Part shown: piece by piece, positions 26,437-38,026 of the stretch
Numbering within the stretch: the first letter of the stretch is position 1
Layout of the letters: each line of letters begins with the position of its first letter
NCBI GenBank assembly: GCA_947503775.1
Contig: CANNFE010000006.1
Location: 182,508 to 246,507 of the forward strand
Source: an uncultured Paracoccaceae bacterium
Lineage (GTDB): Bacteria; Pseudomonadota; Alphaproteobacteria; Rhodobacterales; Rhodobacteraceae
Reading direction: 5' to 3'
DNA length: 64,000 nt
Position numbers and translations under genes: made by a program
The notes under the pieces: generated by a model
Databases searched by the model: none
What the model saw: the letters and a program-made list of their open reading frames with translations, nothing else
What the model was told of the DNA's origin: nothing

Positions 26437-28605
26437 TCAGTCCTCGGTATGGGTCAGTTTGGGCACGTCCGACGCCCCGGCAGAGCCGCGACCAGACAGC
26501 GAAGGGTTCTCCATGAAGAACCTGTGGCAGTTGAACGCGAAGCCATCCGCAGGAGTTTCGGCGCGGGTGAACTTTCCATCCGGCCCCATGACCCAGCTTT
26601 GCGCGACATCGGCCAGATTGGCGGCCATGATCTGGCTGACGATCTGGGCTTTGACGGTCGGGTTCGTCGCCTCGACTAGCGTTTCGACGCGGCGGTTGAG
26701 GTTACGGCCCATCCAGTCGGCAGAGCTGATATAGACGCGGGCATTCTTGTGCGGCAGCCCATGGCCCGCGCCAAAGCAGACGATGCGGCTGTGTTCCAGA
26801 AAGCGGCCGACCACGGATTTGACGCGGATGTTCTCGCTCAGCCCCTTGATCCCCGGACGCAGGCCGCAGATGCCGCGCACGACAAGGCTGATCTTTACGC
26901 CCGCCTGAGAGGCGGCATAAAGCGCATCGATCACATCCGCCTCGATCACGGAGTTCATCTTGGCCCAGATCATTGCAGGCTTGCCATCGGCGGCGAAGCC
27001 TGCCTCTTCCTCGATCCGCTTGAGCAGGGTCTTCTTGAGCTCGCGGGGCGAGATCGAGATATTCTCGAGCTCTTCGGGGGCGGCATAGCCCGAGAGATAG
27101 TTGAAGACCTTGCCCGCATCGCGGCCCAGCGCCGGATCGGTCGTAAAGAGCGAGAGGTCGGTATAGATGCGCGCCGTGAGCGGATGATAGTTGCCGGTCC
27201 CGAAATGGCTGTAGGTCACAAGCCGGTCACCCTCCCGACGGACCACGGTGCTCATCTTGGCGTGGGTCTTGTAGTTCAGGAAACCGTAGACCACGTGCGC
27301 GCCCGCGCGTTCCAGCCTGCGGGACTGACGGATATTGGCGGCCTCGTCGAAGCGGGCCTTCAGCTCGACCAGGGCGGTGACGGATTTGCCGTCTTCGGCC
27401 GCTTCGCAAAGCGCCTCGACGATGGGAGACTGCTTGGACGTGCGGTAGAGCGTCTGCTTGATCGCGACGACATCGGGATCGCGGGCGGCCTGTTGCAGGA
27501 AGCGGACCACCATGTCGAAGGTTTCGTAGGGGTGATGCAGCAGCATGTCCTTTTGGCGGATCGCCGCGAACATGTCGCCGTCATGGTCCTGCACCCGTTC
27601 TGGTATGCGGGGAGTGAAAGAGGGCCAGAGCAGATCGGGTCGTTCATCTAGGACAAGCTCGGACAGGTCCGTGGCACCGATCATGCCGTCGACCTCGACC
27701 ACCTCGTCTTCGGTGACGTGCAGCTCTTCCATGATCAGAGCCTTGAGCGCGTCCGGGGCGCCGACGGAGATCTTCATGCGGACGACGTCGCCGCGGCGGC
27801 GGCGTTTGAGGGCAACCTCGAATTCGCGAACGAGATCTTCGGCTTCCTCCTCGAGTTCCAGATCGCTGTCGCGCAGGATGCGGAACATGCAGTGGCCCTT
27901 GATCTTGTGCCCGGGAAAGAGCCGGTCGATATGCAATAAAAGCAGGTCCTCGAGCCTCAGAAACCGCAAGCTCTCGGTCTGCGGCAGCCGGATGAAGCGG
28001 TCGATCTGCTGCGGGATGGGAAGAAGCGCGCGCAGCGGCTGGTCGTCCTTGCGGCGCTTAAGCTCGAGCGCAAGCGTGAACCCTTCGTTCGGCAGGAACG
28101 GGAAGGGATGCGCGGGATCGATCGCCAGAGGGGACAGGACGGGGAAGACCTGATTGAGGAAGTATTCGGAGAGAACCTCTTTATCCTCGTCCGTCAGATC
28201 ATCCGGGGCGCAGATGGCGATGCCTTGCGTTTCCATCTCTTCGGCGAGGGTTTCGAAGACGGTCTGCTGCCGGGCCATGAGCTGGCGGGCATCGCGGTCG
28301 ATGAGGATGAGTTGTTCGGCGGGGCTAAGACCATCTGCCGCGGGGGTGGTGTTTCCCGAAAGTTTCAGCTCGCGCAGGCCGGCGACGCGGACGGTGTAGA
28401 ACTCGTCAAGATTGGCGGCAGAGATCGAGAGGAACCGCAGCCGTTCGAGAAGCGGCACGCGGGGGTTTTCGGCTTCTTCCAGAACGCGCCAGTTGAAGCC
28501 GAGCCATGACAGCTCCCGATTGAAAAAGCGTGACGGGCCTGCGAGATCTGCATCGAGCGGGGTCGGGGCGGGGAAGTCCGCCTTGAGAAAATCAGCTTGG
28601 GTCAT
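26437..28605 (-). CDS. ppk1: Polyphosphate kinase 1
   Basis: A 722-aa enzyme that reversibly polymerises the gamma-phosphate of ATP into polyphosphate. N-terminal [19 protein letters not shown], the middle [11 protein letters not shown], and the active-site histidine region [19 protein letters not shown] are intact; [15 protein letters not shown] is the second conserved motif. ATG 28605 is used; the longer frame starts in the hdaA spacer. Third gene of the perM-hdaA-ppk-ppx run. Confidence 0.95.
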   Translation of the reverse strand: MTQADFLKADFPAPTPLDADLAGPSRFFNRELSWLGFNWRVLEEAENPRVPLLERLRFLSISAANLDEFYTVRVAGLRELKLSGNTTPAADGLSPAEQLILIDRDARQLMARQQTVFETLAEEMETQGIAICAPDDLTDEDKEVLSEYFLNQVFPVLSPLAIDPAHPFPFLPNEGFTLALELKRRKDDQPLRALLPIPQQIDRFIRLPQTESLRFLRLEDLLLLHIDRLFPGHKIKGHCMFRILRDSDLELEEEAEDLVREFEVALKRRRRGDVVRMKISVGAPDALKALIMEELHVTEDEVVEVDGMIGATDLSELVLDERPDLLWPSFTPRIPERVQDHDGDMFAAIRQKDMLLHHPYETFDMVVRFLQQAARDPDVVAIKQTLYRTSKQSPIVEALCEAAEDGKSVTALVELKARFDEAANIRQSRRLERAGAHVVYGFLNYKTHAKMSTVVRREGDRLVTYSHFGTGNYHPLTARIYTDLSLFTTDPALGRDAGKVFNYLSGYAAPEELENISISPRELKKTLLKRIEEEAGFAADGKPAMIWAKMNSVIEADVIDALYAASQAGVKISLVVRGICGLRPGIKGLSENIRVKSVVGRFLEHSRIVCFGAGHGLPHKNARVYISSADWMGRNLNRRVETLVEATNPTVKAQIVSQIMAANLADVAQSWVMGPDGKFTRAETPADGFAFNCHRFFMENPSLSGRGSAGASDVPKLTHTED

Positions 28606-28660
28606 GCAGGTGTTCTGGCGTGTTGGCGTGACAAGGTGGTGACAGATTTCCTGATCGATA

Positions 28661-29338
28661 TCATGCTTCTGGCGCGCCGTCCTCAAGAAGCGCGCGCGCG
28701 AAAGGCCAGGTGATCTCCCGGCTTTGGGCGAGGGCCTCTTGATCGATAAGGCTGACGATTTGCTGGGCGGCTGCGAAAGAGCGTTCGATACGGGCCGCCA
28801 GACGTTCGATCACCTGGGGGGGAGGATTGAGCTGGCGGTCCTGGAAGAGCTTGGTGAGAAGGGCGCGCAAAAGCGCGTCATCGGGATCCTCAATCCGGAC
28901 CGGCGTGACCGATTTCATCCGGCTGGCCAGATCGGGCAGATCGACGGGCCATGTGCTGGGCGGGGTTCGGGCAATCAAGAGAAGCCTTCCCGCGCCATTG
29001 GCCAGATGGTTGTAAAGATGGAAAAGGTGCTGTTCGGCGGCCGGGTCAAGGCTTCGGCCCAGATCGTCGAGGATGATCATGTCCGCCTCCGGCAGGGCGT
29101 CGATATCGACCTTCAGATCGGCGGCCGAAAGCATCAGGGCGCTCTCCCGCGCGGCAATGACCTGCGCGAGATGGCTTTTGCCGGAGCCCGCAGGTCCGAT
29201 CAGGGCCAGCCGCCCGTCGGGCCAGCTTGCCGGATCCATGACCGCGCGGTGGGCGATCTCGTTGGCGGCGGATACGAAATAGTCGCTTGCCTGACGGGCG
29301 CTGCGGTCGGGCAAGGGGAAGCTTAGCTGGTGGGACAT
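28661..29338 (-). CDS. hdaA: DnaA-related protein HdaA
   Basis: A 225-aa short DnaA homologue containing only the AAA+ part: Walker [10 protein letters not shown] at about residue 48, Walker B MIILDDL, and the arginine-containing DLASRMKS sensor region. The DnaA DNA-binding domain IV is absent. An N-terminal QLSFPLPDR matches the clamp-binding motif of Hda proteins. Hda with the loaded beta clamp stimulates ATP hydrolysis on DnaA and so prevents re-initiation. It lies 3 bp after the perM-type gene and 55 bp before ppk. Confidence 0.92.
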   Translation of the reverse strand: MSHQLSFPLPDRSARQASDYFVSAANEIAHRAVMDPASWPDGRLALIGPAGSGKSHLAQVIAARESALMLSAADLKVDIDALPEADMIILDDLGRSLDPAAEQHLFHLYNHLANGAGRLLLIARTPPSTWPVDLPDLASRMKSVTPVRIEDPDDALLRALLTKLFQDRQLNPPPQVIERLAARIERSFAAAQQIVSLIDQEALAQSREITWPFARALLEDGAPEA

Positions 29339-29341
29339 GGC

Positions 29342-30502
29342 TCAGGTCGTTTCGCCGGGGGCCTGAGCCTCGCCTTCGGGCTGGGGATCGACCGGTGCCG
29401 GTTCGGGGACGCGGTCGGGCGGCGAGAAGCCCCAATAGAGCTTGCTTGATTTATAGCGGTCGATAGCGAAGCGGGCGACGACGCCGATCATCGCGGCGAC
29501 AGGCACCGCGACGAGCAGGCCGACAAAGCCAAAGAGCGCACCAAAGACCGAGAGGGCGAAGATGAGCCAAACCGGGTGCAGACCGACGCTGCTGCCGACC
29601 AGGTTGGGCGTCAGGATATTGCCCTCGACGAACTGGCCGGACTGGAAGATCGCCCAGACGGCGACGATCCACCACCATTCTCCCCAGAATTGAAAAAGCG
29701 CGACACCGATGGCGAGCACGCCGCCGACGATTGCGCCGACGTAAGGAATGAAGCTGATAAAGCCGGCCAGAAGGCCGATCAGGACACCGAAATTGAGACC
29801 GACAAGGGCGAGGGCGATGGCATAGTAGACGCCCAAGATGACGCAGACGAGGCCCTGCCCGCGCAGGAACCCGGCGAGCGTCTTGTCGATATCGGCGAAG
29901 ATCTGGCGGATCGTGGGCGCATGATCGCGGGGCAGAAGCTCGTCGATGCGGGCGACCATCCGGTCCCAGTCGAGCAGCAGATAAAAGGTGATGAAGGGCA
30001 CCAGAACGAAGAGAACGAGGATGTTCACGAAACCGCCCGCCGCGCCGGCCAGACCGTTGAGAAGCTGGCCCGCGCGGCTTTGGATCGCCTCGCCGATCTG
30101 CTGAAAATATTCCGCCGCGGCGCCATCGGGAGCCAGGAAATCGGCGAACCGGCCGTTTTCGCCGAAAAATGCGGGATAGCTGGCGGCAAGCCGTCCTTGG
30201 GGGTCGTCGAGGAAATTCCGGATCGCGCCGACCGCGCGGGGGATCTGATCGAGAAGAAGCGGCACCACCGCGAGGATCAGGATCGTGAAGATCAGAACGA
30301 CGCCGATGGTGATGACGACCACCGATCCGACACGGCTGAGGCCCAGACGTTCGAGCCGGTCGGCAATCGGATCGAGCAGGTAGGCAATCGCTCCGCCCAG
30401 AACGAAGGGCAGGATCACATCGCCCAGCAGATAAAGCGTGATCAGAAAGATCACCGCAGCGATGCCCCAGTATCGGGCTTGATGGCTGACAGGTAGGGCC
30501 AT
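29342..30502 (-). CDS. AI-2E (PerM) family transporter
   Basis: A 386-aa inner-membrane protein with seven to eight hydrophobic segments. The family pattern is clear: paired N-terminal helices (LPFVLGGAIAYLLDPIADRLERLG), a long soluble region at about 100-180, and IGLLAGFISFIPYVGAIVGGVLA plus SSVGLHPVWLIFALSVFG in the C-terminal half. Members export autoinducer-2 or act as Na+/H+ antiporters; the role here is open. It is the first gene of the run leading to hdaA, ppk and ppx. Confidence 0.9.
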   Translation of the reverse strand: MALPVSHQARYWGIAAVIFLITLYLLGDVILPFVLGGAIAYLLDPIADRLERLGLSRVGSVVVITIGVVLIFTILILAVVPLLLDQIPRAVGAIRNFLDDPQGRLAASYPAFFGENGRFADFLAPDGAAAEYFQQIGEAIQSRAGQLLNGLAGAAGGFVNILVLFVLVPFITFYLLLDWDRMVARIDELLPRDHAPTIRQIFADIDKTLAGFLRGQGLVCVILGVYYAIALALVGLNFGVLIGLLAGFISFIPYVGAIVGGVLAIGVALFQFWGEWWWIVAVWAIFQSGQFVEGNILTPNLVGSSVGLHPVWLIFALSVFGALFGFVGLLVAVPVAAMIGVVARFAIDRYKSSKLYWGFSPPDRVPEPAPVDPQPEGEAQAPGETT

Positions 30503-30665
30503 GAGTGTCCTTCTCTGACGTTCTTAAAGACATTGCCCATGATCGGGTTCTATTCAAGGACCGGCAGGCGCTTTCTTGTTTTGCGCCTTTGCGGGCGATG
30601 CGGCTTGCCCGGGCGATCCGCCGCCGCTAAAGCCGAACGGCACCCGATGTGAGGAAGCCCTGACG

Positions 30666-32006
30666 ATGCGTTTGAGCCGCTATTTTCTGCCCGTTCTCAA
30701 GGAAACACCTGCCGATGCGCAAATCGCCTCGCACCGGCTGATGCTCCGGGCGGGGATGATCCGCCAGCAGGCGGCGGGGATCTATTCGTGGCTGCCCTTG
30801 GGGTTCAAGGTGCTCAAGCGGATCGAGCAGATCGTGCATGAAGAGCAGCAGCGCGCGGGCCATATTCCGGTCCTGATGCCGACGATCCAGCCTGCCGATC
30901 TGTGGCAGGAGAGCGGCCGCTACAATGCCTACGGCCCCGAGATGCTGCGGGTCCGGGATCGGCATGATCGCGATATGCTGTTCGGGCCCACGAACGAGGA
31001 GATGATCACGGATATCTTCCGCGGCTCGGTGGCCAGCTACAAGGATCTGCCGCTGACGCTTTACCATATCCAGTGGAAATTCCGCGACGAGATGCGCCCG
31101 CGCTTCGGCGTCATGCGGGGCCGCGAGTTCTACATGAAGGACGGCTACAACTTCGATCTTGATGAGGCTGCGGCGCATCACGCCTATAACCGGCATCTGG
31201 TCAGCTATCTGCGGACCTATGAGCGGATGGGCCTTCAGGCGATCCCGATGAAGGCCGAAGGTGGTCCGATCGGCGGCGATTACACGCATGAATTCCTTGT
31301 TCTGGCCGATACCGGCGAAAGCGGCGTGTTCTACGATGCGCGGATTGAGGATATCCGCCTTGGATCGCGCGAGATCGACTACGATAGCGTCGATCAGTGC
31401 CGCGGCGTGCTGGATGAATTCACCGAGCTTTATGCCCGCACAGATGACACCCACAACGCTGCGGATTTCGAAGAGGCCGTGCCCGAGGCGCATCGCCGCG
31501 AGGCGCGCGGGATCGAGGTCGGTCAGATCTTCTATTTCGGCACTAAGTATTCCGAGCCGATGGGCGCCACCGTGCAAGGGCCGGACGGCAAACCGGTGCC
31601 GGTTCATATGGGCTCTCACGGGATCGGGGTGTCGCGTCTGGTCGGGGCGATCATCGAGGCCTCCCATGACGACAAGGGGATCATCTGGCCCGAAGGCGTC
31701 ACGCCGTTCCATTGCGGGATCGTCAATCTCAAGCAAGGCGATGCCGAGGCCGATGCGGCCTGCGAAAGCCTCTATGCCGGGCTCACGGCACTGGGGCTCG
31801 AGCCGCTTTACGACGACCGCGACGAGCGGGCCGGGGGCAAGTTCGCGACGATGGATCTGATCGGCTTGCCGTGGCGGATCACCGTCGGTCCGCGAGGCCT
31901 CAAGAACGGGGTGGTCGAGCTGACTTCTCGCCGGACCGGCGAGAGCGAGGAGATGCCGCCCGAGCAGGCGCTCGAGCGGATCGGGTCGATTTACTCCAAC
32001 GTGTAA
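30666..32006 (+). CDS. proS: Prolyl-tRNA synthetase, short alphaproteobacterial type
   Basis: A 446-aa class II aminoacyl-tRNA synthetase. Motif 1 region ([19 protein letters not shown]), motif 2 ([24 protein letters not shown]) and motif 3 ([12 protein letters not shown]) are all present, followed by the anticodon-binding domain ending SIYSNV. It lacks the roughly 180-residue editing (INS) insertion found in E. coli ProS; that is normal for alphaproteobacteria. ATG 30666 gives the family start; the longer frame from 30576 has no support. Confidence 0.96.
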   Translation: MRLSRYFLPVLKETPADAQIASHRLMLRAGMIRQQAAGIYSWLPLGFKVLKRIEQIVHEEQQRAGHIPVLMPTIQPADLWQESGRYNAYGPEMLRVRDRHDRDMLFGPTNEEMITDIFRGSVASYKDLPLTLYHIQWKFRDEMRPRFGVMRGREFYMKDGYNFDLDEAAAHHAYNRHLVSYLRTYERMGLQAIPMKAEGGPIGGDYTHEFLVLADTGESGVFYDARIEDIRLGSREIDYDSVDQCRGVLDEFTELYARTDDTHNAADFEEAVPEAHRREARGIEVGQIFYFGTKYSEPMGATVQGPDGKPVPVHMGSHGIGVSRLVGAIIEASHDDKGIIWPEGVTPFHCGIVNLKQGDAEADAACESLYAGLTALGLEPLYDDRDERAGGKFATMDLIGLPWRITVGPRGLKNGVVELTSRRTGESEEMPPEQALERIGSIYSNV

Positions 32007-32024
32007 AGCCGGATCTGTGCCGCC

Positions 32025-33686
32025 TCAGGCGGCCAGACCCAGCTTGTAGACATGGATCTCGAAGGTCGGATGCGCGTCGGCTCCGACCACGTTCGGTGCC
32101 GCGTGGCGATAGATCGAGCGCCAGTAGGGCTGAATGACGACGCCCTCCTCAAGCAGGATCGTCTGGATCTCGGCCATGATCTCGCGGCGGGTATCGGCAT
32201 CCGAGATGGCCATCGCCTCGTTCAGCTTGGCGTCGAAGTCGGGATTGGAGAACCCGCTTTCGTTCCAGGCTTCGCCGGATCTGTAGGCCAGCGCCAGAAC
32301 CTGCACTCCCAGCGGTCGCTGTGCCCAGTCGGTGGTCGAGAACGGGTATTTCGTCCAGTCGTTCCAGAAGGTTGCCCCCGGAAGGATCGTTCGCGTCACG
32401 TTGATCCCGGCATCGCGAAGTTGAGCGGCGACGCTGTCTGACGTGTCGCGCCGCCAATTGTCGTCGATAGAGATCAGCTCATGCTCGAAATCGGCCATGC
32501 CAGCCTCTTCCATGAGAGCGAGCGCCTGAGCGGGATCGTAAGGCAGCCGCTCGACATCGGCATATTCAGGATGGATCGGGCAGACATGGAAGTTGTTGGC
32601 GACCTCGCCCAGACCCGCATACCCCAATTCGAGACAGATCGAGTTGTCGACCGCCATGGCGAGCGCCCGGCGCACGCGGGGGTCGGCATAAGGGGTCTGC
32701 CCGCCCACTTCGGCTGTCTGGTTGGTCCGGATGCAAAGGGTGTTTGCGGTCACGGCTTCGGATCTGGTCCATTCGATCGTGTCCATCAGCTCTACGAATT
32801 CGCCGAGGCTCTCGTAGACCATATCGACCTCGCCCGCATCGGCAGCGGCGAAATGGGCGGCCTGATCGGTGCCCAGATCGACGAAGCGGATCTCGTCGAG
32901 AAAGGCGCCGCCATAGCCTTCGGTGCGGGCGCCCCACCAGTCGTGATCGGTGTTCTTGAGCAGGACCGCCTCGATGCCGACAGTATACTCGCCGGGCAGG
33001 TAGGGTCCGGTTCCGACGGGATTAGCGAGCGGATCGTCGCCGGAGAAACTTTGCGGGACGATGGCGGCCGGGTAGTCCGAGAAACCGGCAATCAAGGTGA
33101 TGTCGGCCGTGCCCGGGCGCAGAATGAGCGTCGTTGGATCGACAACCTCAATGGCCCCGTCGAGGAGGGTTCCGGTCTCGCTGTCGATCAGCGACGCCAT
33201 GCGCGAGGCCATGGAATTGCCCTCGACCGCCATGTCGCACCAGCGGGTGATATTGAAGGCGACGTCCTCGGCGGTGAAGTCGCTCCCGTCGTTCCAGGTC
33301 ACGCCAGGGCGGACGTTCAGCGTGTACTCGGTGGCATCGTCATTCACCTCCCAGCTTTCGAGGAGCATACCGCGAATGGTACCATCGCGCTGATACTCAA
33401 CGAGATATTCAAGCCAGCCGCGCGTGTAATTCGACATCTGAGGCCAGTCATAGGTGCGCGGATCCTTGAGGGCGCGAACATCCTGCTGGATGCGCAGCGT
33501 CCCGCCGTTCTGGGCGTGTGCCTCTGCACGGGCTGGGCTTTGCAAGCCAAGAAGGCCATAGGCGGCGGTCGAGGTCAGGCCAAGCGCGGTCGCGCGGGTC
33601 AGAAACTCGCGGCGCGACAGATGCCCCTCCTTGTGTTCGGAGGCAAAAAGCTTAGCGGCGGGGTGGGAAAGCGGGCGGCGCGTCAT
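32025..33686 (-). CDS. Tat-exported oligopeptide-type ABC substrate-binding protein
   Basis: A 553-aa periplasmic solute-binding protein of family 5 (DppA/OppA-like). The N terminus has a twin-arginine signal: [19 protein letters not shown], so it is exported folded by Tat. The mature part shows [22 protein letters not shown] and [10 protein letters not shown], typical of the family. ATG 33686 is preceded by GGAG at a good distance; ATG 33701 has none. No permease or ATPase genes for peptide uptake lie beside it; it is divergent from lolCD. Ligand unknown (peptides, opines, nickel and others occur in this family). Confidence 0.9.
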   Translation of the reverse strand: MTRRPLSHPAAKLFASEHKEGHLSRREFLTRATALGLTSTAAYGLLGLQSPARAEAHAQNGGTLRIQQDVRALKDPRTYDWPQMSNYTRGWLEYLVEYQRDGTIRGMLLESWEVNDDATEYTLNVRPGVTWNDGSDFTAEDVAFNITRWCDMAVEGNSMASRMASLIDSETGTLLDGAIEVVDPTTLILRPGTADITLIAGFSDYPAAIVPQSFSGDDPLANPVGTGPYLPGEYTVGIEAVLLKNTDHDWWGARTEGYGGAFLDEIRFVDLGTDQAAHFAAADAGEVDMVYESLGEFVELMDTIEWTRSEAVTANTLCIRTNQTAEVGGQTPYADPRVRRALAMAVDNSICLELGYAGLGEVANNFHVCPIHPEYADVERLPYDPAQALALMEEAGMADFEHELISIDDNWRRDTSDSVAAQLRDAGINVTRTILPGATFWNDWTKYPFSTTDWAQRPLGVQVLALAYRSGEAWNESGFSNPDFDAKLNEAMAISDADTRREIMAEIQTILLEEGVVIQPYWRSIYRHAAPNVVGADAHPTFEIHVYKLGLAA

Positions 33687-33858
33687 CGGGATCTCCGTCA
33701 TGACGTGAATTGACGCCTCACCGTTGAAGCGCCTCGCCACAAAGATGATAGCGGAGGTTTGATCCTCGGCAACGCGGCGGCAGGCCGCTCTGTCGCTTGA
33801 CGCCGCGAGGCCAAGGGCGCACGGTCCGCGCAACAAAAAGACCAAGCAGAGCATCTTT

Positions 33859-35137
33859 ATGTCAGGCAGTCCTCCTCCTTTTTCGCGATTCGAATGGATG
33901 ATCGCGTGGCGATACATTCGCGCCCGCCGCGCCGAAGGGGGCGTGTCGACCATGACGTGGATCAGCCTGATCGGGATCACGCTGGCGGTCTTTGCCCTGA
34001 TCGCGGTGCTGGCCGTAAGATCCGGATTTCGTTCGGAATTCGTCGGAACGATCCTTGGTGCGAACGCCCATGTGAGCGTCTACAATATCCCCGTGGTCGA
34101 TGCCGCCGGGGCGCTGGACCGGACCATTTCCGACTACGAGGCGCGGGCCGGGCAACTGACCGAGGTGCCGGGCGTGATCCGGGCCGCCCCGGTCGTCAAA
34201 GGCGAGGTGATGGCCAATCACTTGCAGGAAAGCACCTTTGTTCAGGTCTTCGGGATGACTGGAGAGGATTTGAGCGACATCCCCCGGATCGTCGATCCGA
34301 TTACCTCGCGCGGCGATCTGGACCGATATGACGAAGGTGTCGCAATCGGAAGCGGGATTGCCGCCGAACTCGGCCTGCGGCTGGGCGACCGGATCGAGCT
34401 GGTGTCGAATACCGGGCCGATCACACCGATGGGCCGGGGGCTGAGGCGGAACTTTTACGAGGTCGTCTTCATCTTCAGTGCGGGCCGGTACGATATCGAT
34501 CGCACCCGGGTCTACATGCCCCTTGCCGCGGCGCAGAGCATGTTCAACCGCGAAGGACGGGTCGACGAGATCGAGGTGATGGTCGAGGCGCCCGAGGAGA
34601 TCGATACGCTGCGTCCGTCCCTGATGGAAGCGCTTGGCCCCCAGGGGCAGATCTTTACCTGGCGCGAGGCCTATTCGTCCTTCCTTCGGGCGCTGGCGGT
34701 CGAAGACAACGTGATGTTCGTGATCCTGTCGATCCTCGTTCTGATCGCGTCGATGAACATCATTTCGGGGCTGATCATGCTGGTCAAGAACAAGGGGCGC
34801 GATATCGGGATCCTGCGGACCATGGGATTGACACAAGGCTCTGTCTTGAGGGTCTTTTTCCTTTGCGGGGCCAGTATCGGAACGATCGGGACGGTCTGCG
34901 GCGTGATCCTGGGATGCCTGTTCGCGATCTATATCGATCCGATCTTCTCGGCGGTGAACTACATCGCGGGGGGTGGGGTCTGGGATCCGTCGATCCGCGG
35001 CATCTACAACCTGCCGGCAGAGCTGCATCTGGAGGATGTGTTGTCGGCGGTGGCGCTGTCGCTGGGGCTGAGCTGGACGATCACCTATTTCCCGGCACGT
35101 CGGGCGGCGCGCATGAACCCGGTCGAGGCGCTTCGGT

Positions 35138-35145
<8 letters not shown>
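33859..35145 (+). CDS. lolC: Lipoprotein-releasing system permease LolC/E
   Basis: A 428-aa inner-membrane protein with four transmembrane helices: one near residues 35-55, a large periplasmic domain, then three at about 285-310, 330-355 and 385-405 (FtsX fold). [15 protein letters not shown] at the start and [16 protein letters not shown] near residue 310 are diagnostic of LolC/LolE. With LolD it extracts outer-membrane lipoproteins from the inner membrane and passes them to LolA. Only one permease gene is present, so it is likely the homodimeric LolF-type arrangement or combines both roles. lolD overlaps by 8 bp. Confidence 0.93.
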
Positions 35146-35815
<670 letters not shown>

Positions 35816-35883
35816 CGCGGCAGGCCAGCGGCCGGTTTCGGGAGCGCCGCCAAATGGCCTTTGCGAGAGCCGTCATCCGCCGG

Positions 35884-36612
35884 TCAGCCGGACGGGGACC
35901 TGATTTCGACGGTTTCCGGTTCAGCCGGCATATCGCCCTCGATCATCGGCGGCTCGTCCCATCCGGCCTGGTGATGCGCACTGTGCCAGAACATCCATTC
36001 ATGCCAGCTTGACCGGGCAAACGCCGCGTGCATGGCCGGGCGGAGGGTTTGATCCGCGCTCTCGCCGAGCCGGTCGGTGAGGTCGAGCATCGCCTGCACT
36101 GAGGTCTCGAAGTCCTCGCTGGCATAGGTTTCGATCCAGGCGCGATAGGGGTGGTCTGCCGCGGCGGTTGCGTGAATGAATTGCCCGACGCGGTGATAGA
36201 TCCAGAAACACGGCAACAAAGCCGCGACCGCGACGGGGAAGGGATCGACAGCGGCCGATCGGATCAGGAACGACACATAGTGATCGCAGGCGCGAGAGGG
36301 CGGCGTTGCGGCAAAGGTCTCGGGCGAGATGCCGAAGCGTGCCATGTAGTCGCCGTGCAACTGCCGTTCGACCGCGATCGCGCCGTTCGCCGATCCGGCC
36401 AGTTGCGCGATGTCAGGAGAGTGCGGCGCGCGGGATGCCGTCATGGCAAGCGCGCGGGCGAACCCTTCGAGGTAGTGCGCATCCTGAACGATATAGCCTT
36501 GAAACGTCGCCTCCGGCAGGGTGCCCGCCGCCAGTTCCGCATTGAACGGCATCGTCAGGATTGCCTTCTGCAGCGGGGCTGTCCGAGCCCAAGTCTCTTC
36601 GGTAAAGCTCAT
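35884..36612 (-). CDS. tenA: Aminopyrimidine aminohydrolase TenA (thiaminase II)
   Basis: A 242-aa all-helical enzyme that hydrolyses aminopyrimidine products of thiamine decay so that HMP can be salvaged. FQGYIVQDAHYLEGFARALA, LLPCFWIYHRVG and YASEDFETSVQ match the TenA active-site region (Cys in LLPCFWIY, Glu in YASEDF). C-terminal RSSWHEWMFWHSAHHQAGW closes the domain. Last gene of the thiamine salvage operon, overlapping thiD by 4 bp. Confidence 0.93.
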   Translation of the reverse strand: MSFTEETWARTAPLQKAILTMPFNAELAAGTLPEATFQGYIVQDAHYLEGFARALAMTASRAPHSPDIAQLAGSANGAIAVERQLHGDYMARFGISPETFAATPPSRACDHYVSFLIRSAAVDPFPVAVAALLPCFWIYHRVGQFIHATAAADHPYRAWIETYASEDFETSVQAMLDLTDRLGESADQTLRPAMHAAFARSSWHEWMFWHSAHHQAGWDEPPMIEGDMPAEPETVEIRSPSG

Positions 36613-37415
36613 GAGGGATCCTTTGGGTGATGGTCATGGAAATGATGGATGGGGCCGTGGCCGCCCCCGACCGTCAGGTGGTCCGCAGCCGCAATGGCGC
36701 CGGCGACGAACGCCTTGGCCCGGCGGGCGGCGACCGGCGGCGCGTCGCCCGCGCCGACCCGCGCGGCGAGCGCCGAGGACAGCGAACAGCCTGTGCCATG
36801 CGTGTTGCGCGTCTCGATGCGGGGCGCGGTCAGTTCGGTGACGCCCTCGGGCTCGATCAGAAGATCGGTGGCCGGACCCGCAAGATGTCCGCCTTTGATC
36901 AGGATGGCGCCGCAGCCGGCCTCGAGCAGCTTTGCGCCCTGATCGCGCATGGCTGAGATGTCGGCAGCCTCTGCGACGCCGAGCAGATCCGCGGCTTCGG
37001 GCAGGTTCGGTGTCAGGATCGCGGCGCGGGGCAAGAGGCGTGTGCGCAACGCCTCGACAGCCTCTGGCGCCAGCAGCCGGTCGCCCCCCTTGGCCACCAT
37101 GACCGGGTCTAGGATCACAGGCGCCTCCAGCCCGTCCAGCGCCTCGGCAACAGCATCAATGGTTGCGGCATTGCCCAACATCCCGATCTTGATCGCATCG
37201 ATGCGGATATCCGCGCGGATGGCCGCGATCTGGGCGAGGACCATCCGGGGCTCGACCATCTGCACCGCGCTGACGCCGCGCGTATTCTGGGCCGTCAATG
37301 CGGTGAGCGCTGCCATCGCATAGCCGCCATTGGCCGAGATCGCCTTGATATCGGCCTGAATACCGGCGCCGCCCGAGGGATCAGAGCCGGCGATTGAGAG
37401 GATGTTGGGGATCAT
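36609..37415 (-). CDS. thiD: Hydroxymethylpyrimidine/phosphomethylpyrimidine kinase
   Basis: A 268-aa ribokinase-fold enzyme that makes HMP-PP in two phosphorylation steps. Start ATG 37415 gives MIPNILSIAGSDPSGGAGIQADIK, the family N terminus; NTHGTGCSLSSALAA contains the anion-hole and catalytic cysteine/glycine region. A histidine-rich tail (GPIHHFHDHHP) is unusual but common in this enzyme. ATGA overlap with thiE and tenA. Confidence 0.95.
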   Translation of the reverse strand: MIPNILSIAGSDPSGGAGIQADIKAISANGGYAMAALTALTAQNTRGVSAVQMVEPRMVLAQIAAIRADIRIDAIKIGMLGNAATIDAVAEALDGLEAPVILDPVMVAKGGDRLLAPEAVEALRTRLLPRAAILTPNLPEAADLLGVAEAADISAMRDQGAKLLEAGCGAILIKGGHLAGPATDLLIEPEGVTELTAPRIETRNTHGTGCSLSSALAARVGAGDAPPVAARRAKAFVAGAIAAADHLTVGGGHGPIHHFHDHHPKDPS

Positions 37416-38026
37416 GCATGGCTCCATTCGGTAAGCAGAATGCGGGCGGCGGCTTTGGGATCGGCGGCCCGCGAGATGGCTGAGACGACGGCGAGCCCGG
37501 CGCAGCCCGCCGCTTTCAGGGCAGCCGTGTCGGAGGCCGAGAGCCCGCCGATCGCAAGACAGGGCAGGCCCGCGGCGCGGACGATCCGGGCGAGGCCGCC
37601 AAGCCCGAGGGGGGGCGCATGATCGGCTTTGGAGGCGGTCTTTCGGACAGGGCCCACGCCCAGATAGTCGATGCAATCGGGCGGGATGGCGGCAAGCTGG
37701 TCTTCGGCCTCGACCGAGAGGCCAAGCACGGCCTCGGGTCCGATGCGGGCGCGGGCCGCGCGCGGATCGCCATCGGACTGGCCGATATGGAGGCCATGGG
37801 CGCCGACAGCCCGCGCAACCTCGATGCGGTCGTTGACGATGAGTCGTGCGCCAAAGGGGGCGATCCGGGCCGCGACCGTGCGGGCCAACGCCGCGAAGGA
37901 CCGGTCGTCCAGCGTCTTGTGGCGCAGCTGGATCCACCCCGCACCGCCGCGCGCGGCCCGTTCGGCCTGCTCGGGGACGGGCAGCGGTGCGTCCGCATCC
38001 GTAATGAAACACAGAGGCGGGATCAT
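37412..38026 (-). CDS. thiE: Thiamine-phosphate synthase
   Basis: A 204-aa TIM-barrel enzyme that joins HMP-PP and HET-P to give thiamine phosphate. RAARGGAGWIQLRHK, RLIVNDRIEVARAVGAHGLHIGQSD and LGVGPV with CLAIGGLS in the last third match the pyrophosphate and thiazole sites. The GTG/ATG overlaps at both ends show tight coupling with thiM and thiD. Confidence 0.94.
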   Translation of the reverse strand: MIPPLCFITDADAPLPVPEQAERAARGGAGWIQLRHKTLDDRSFAALARTVAARIAPFGARLIVNDRIEVARAVGAHGLHIGQSDGDPRAARARIGPEAVLGLSVEAEDQLAAIPPDCIDYLGVGPVRKTASKADHAPPLGLGGLARIVRAAGLPCLAIGGLSASDTAALKAAGCAGLAVVSAISRAADPKAAARILLTEWSHA

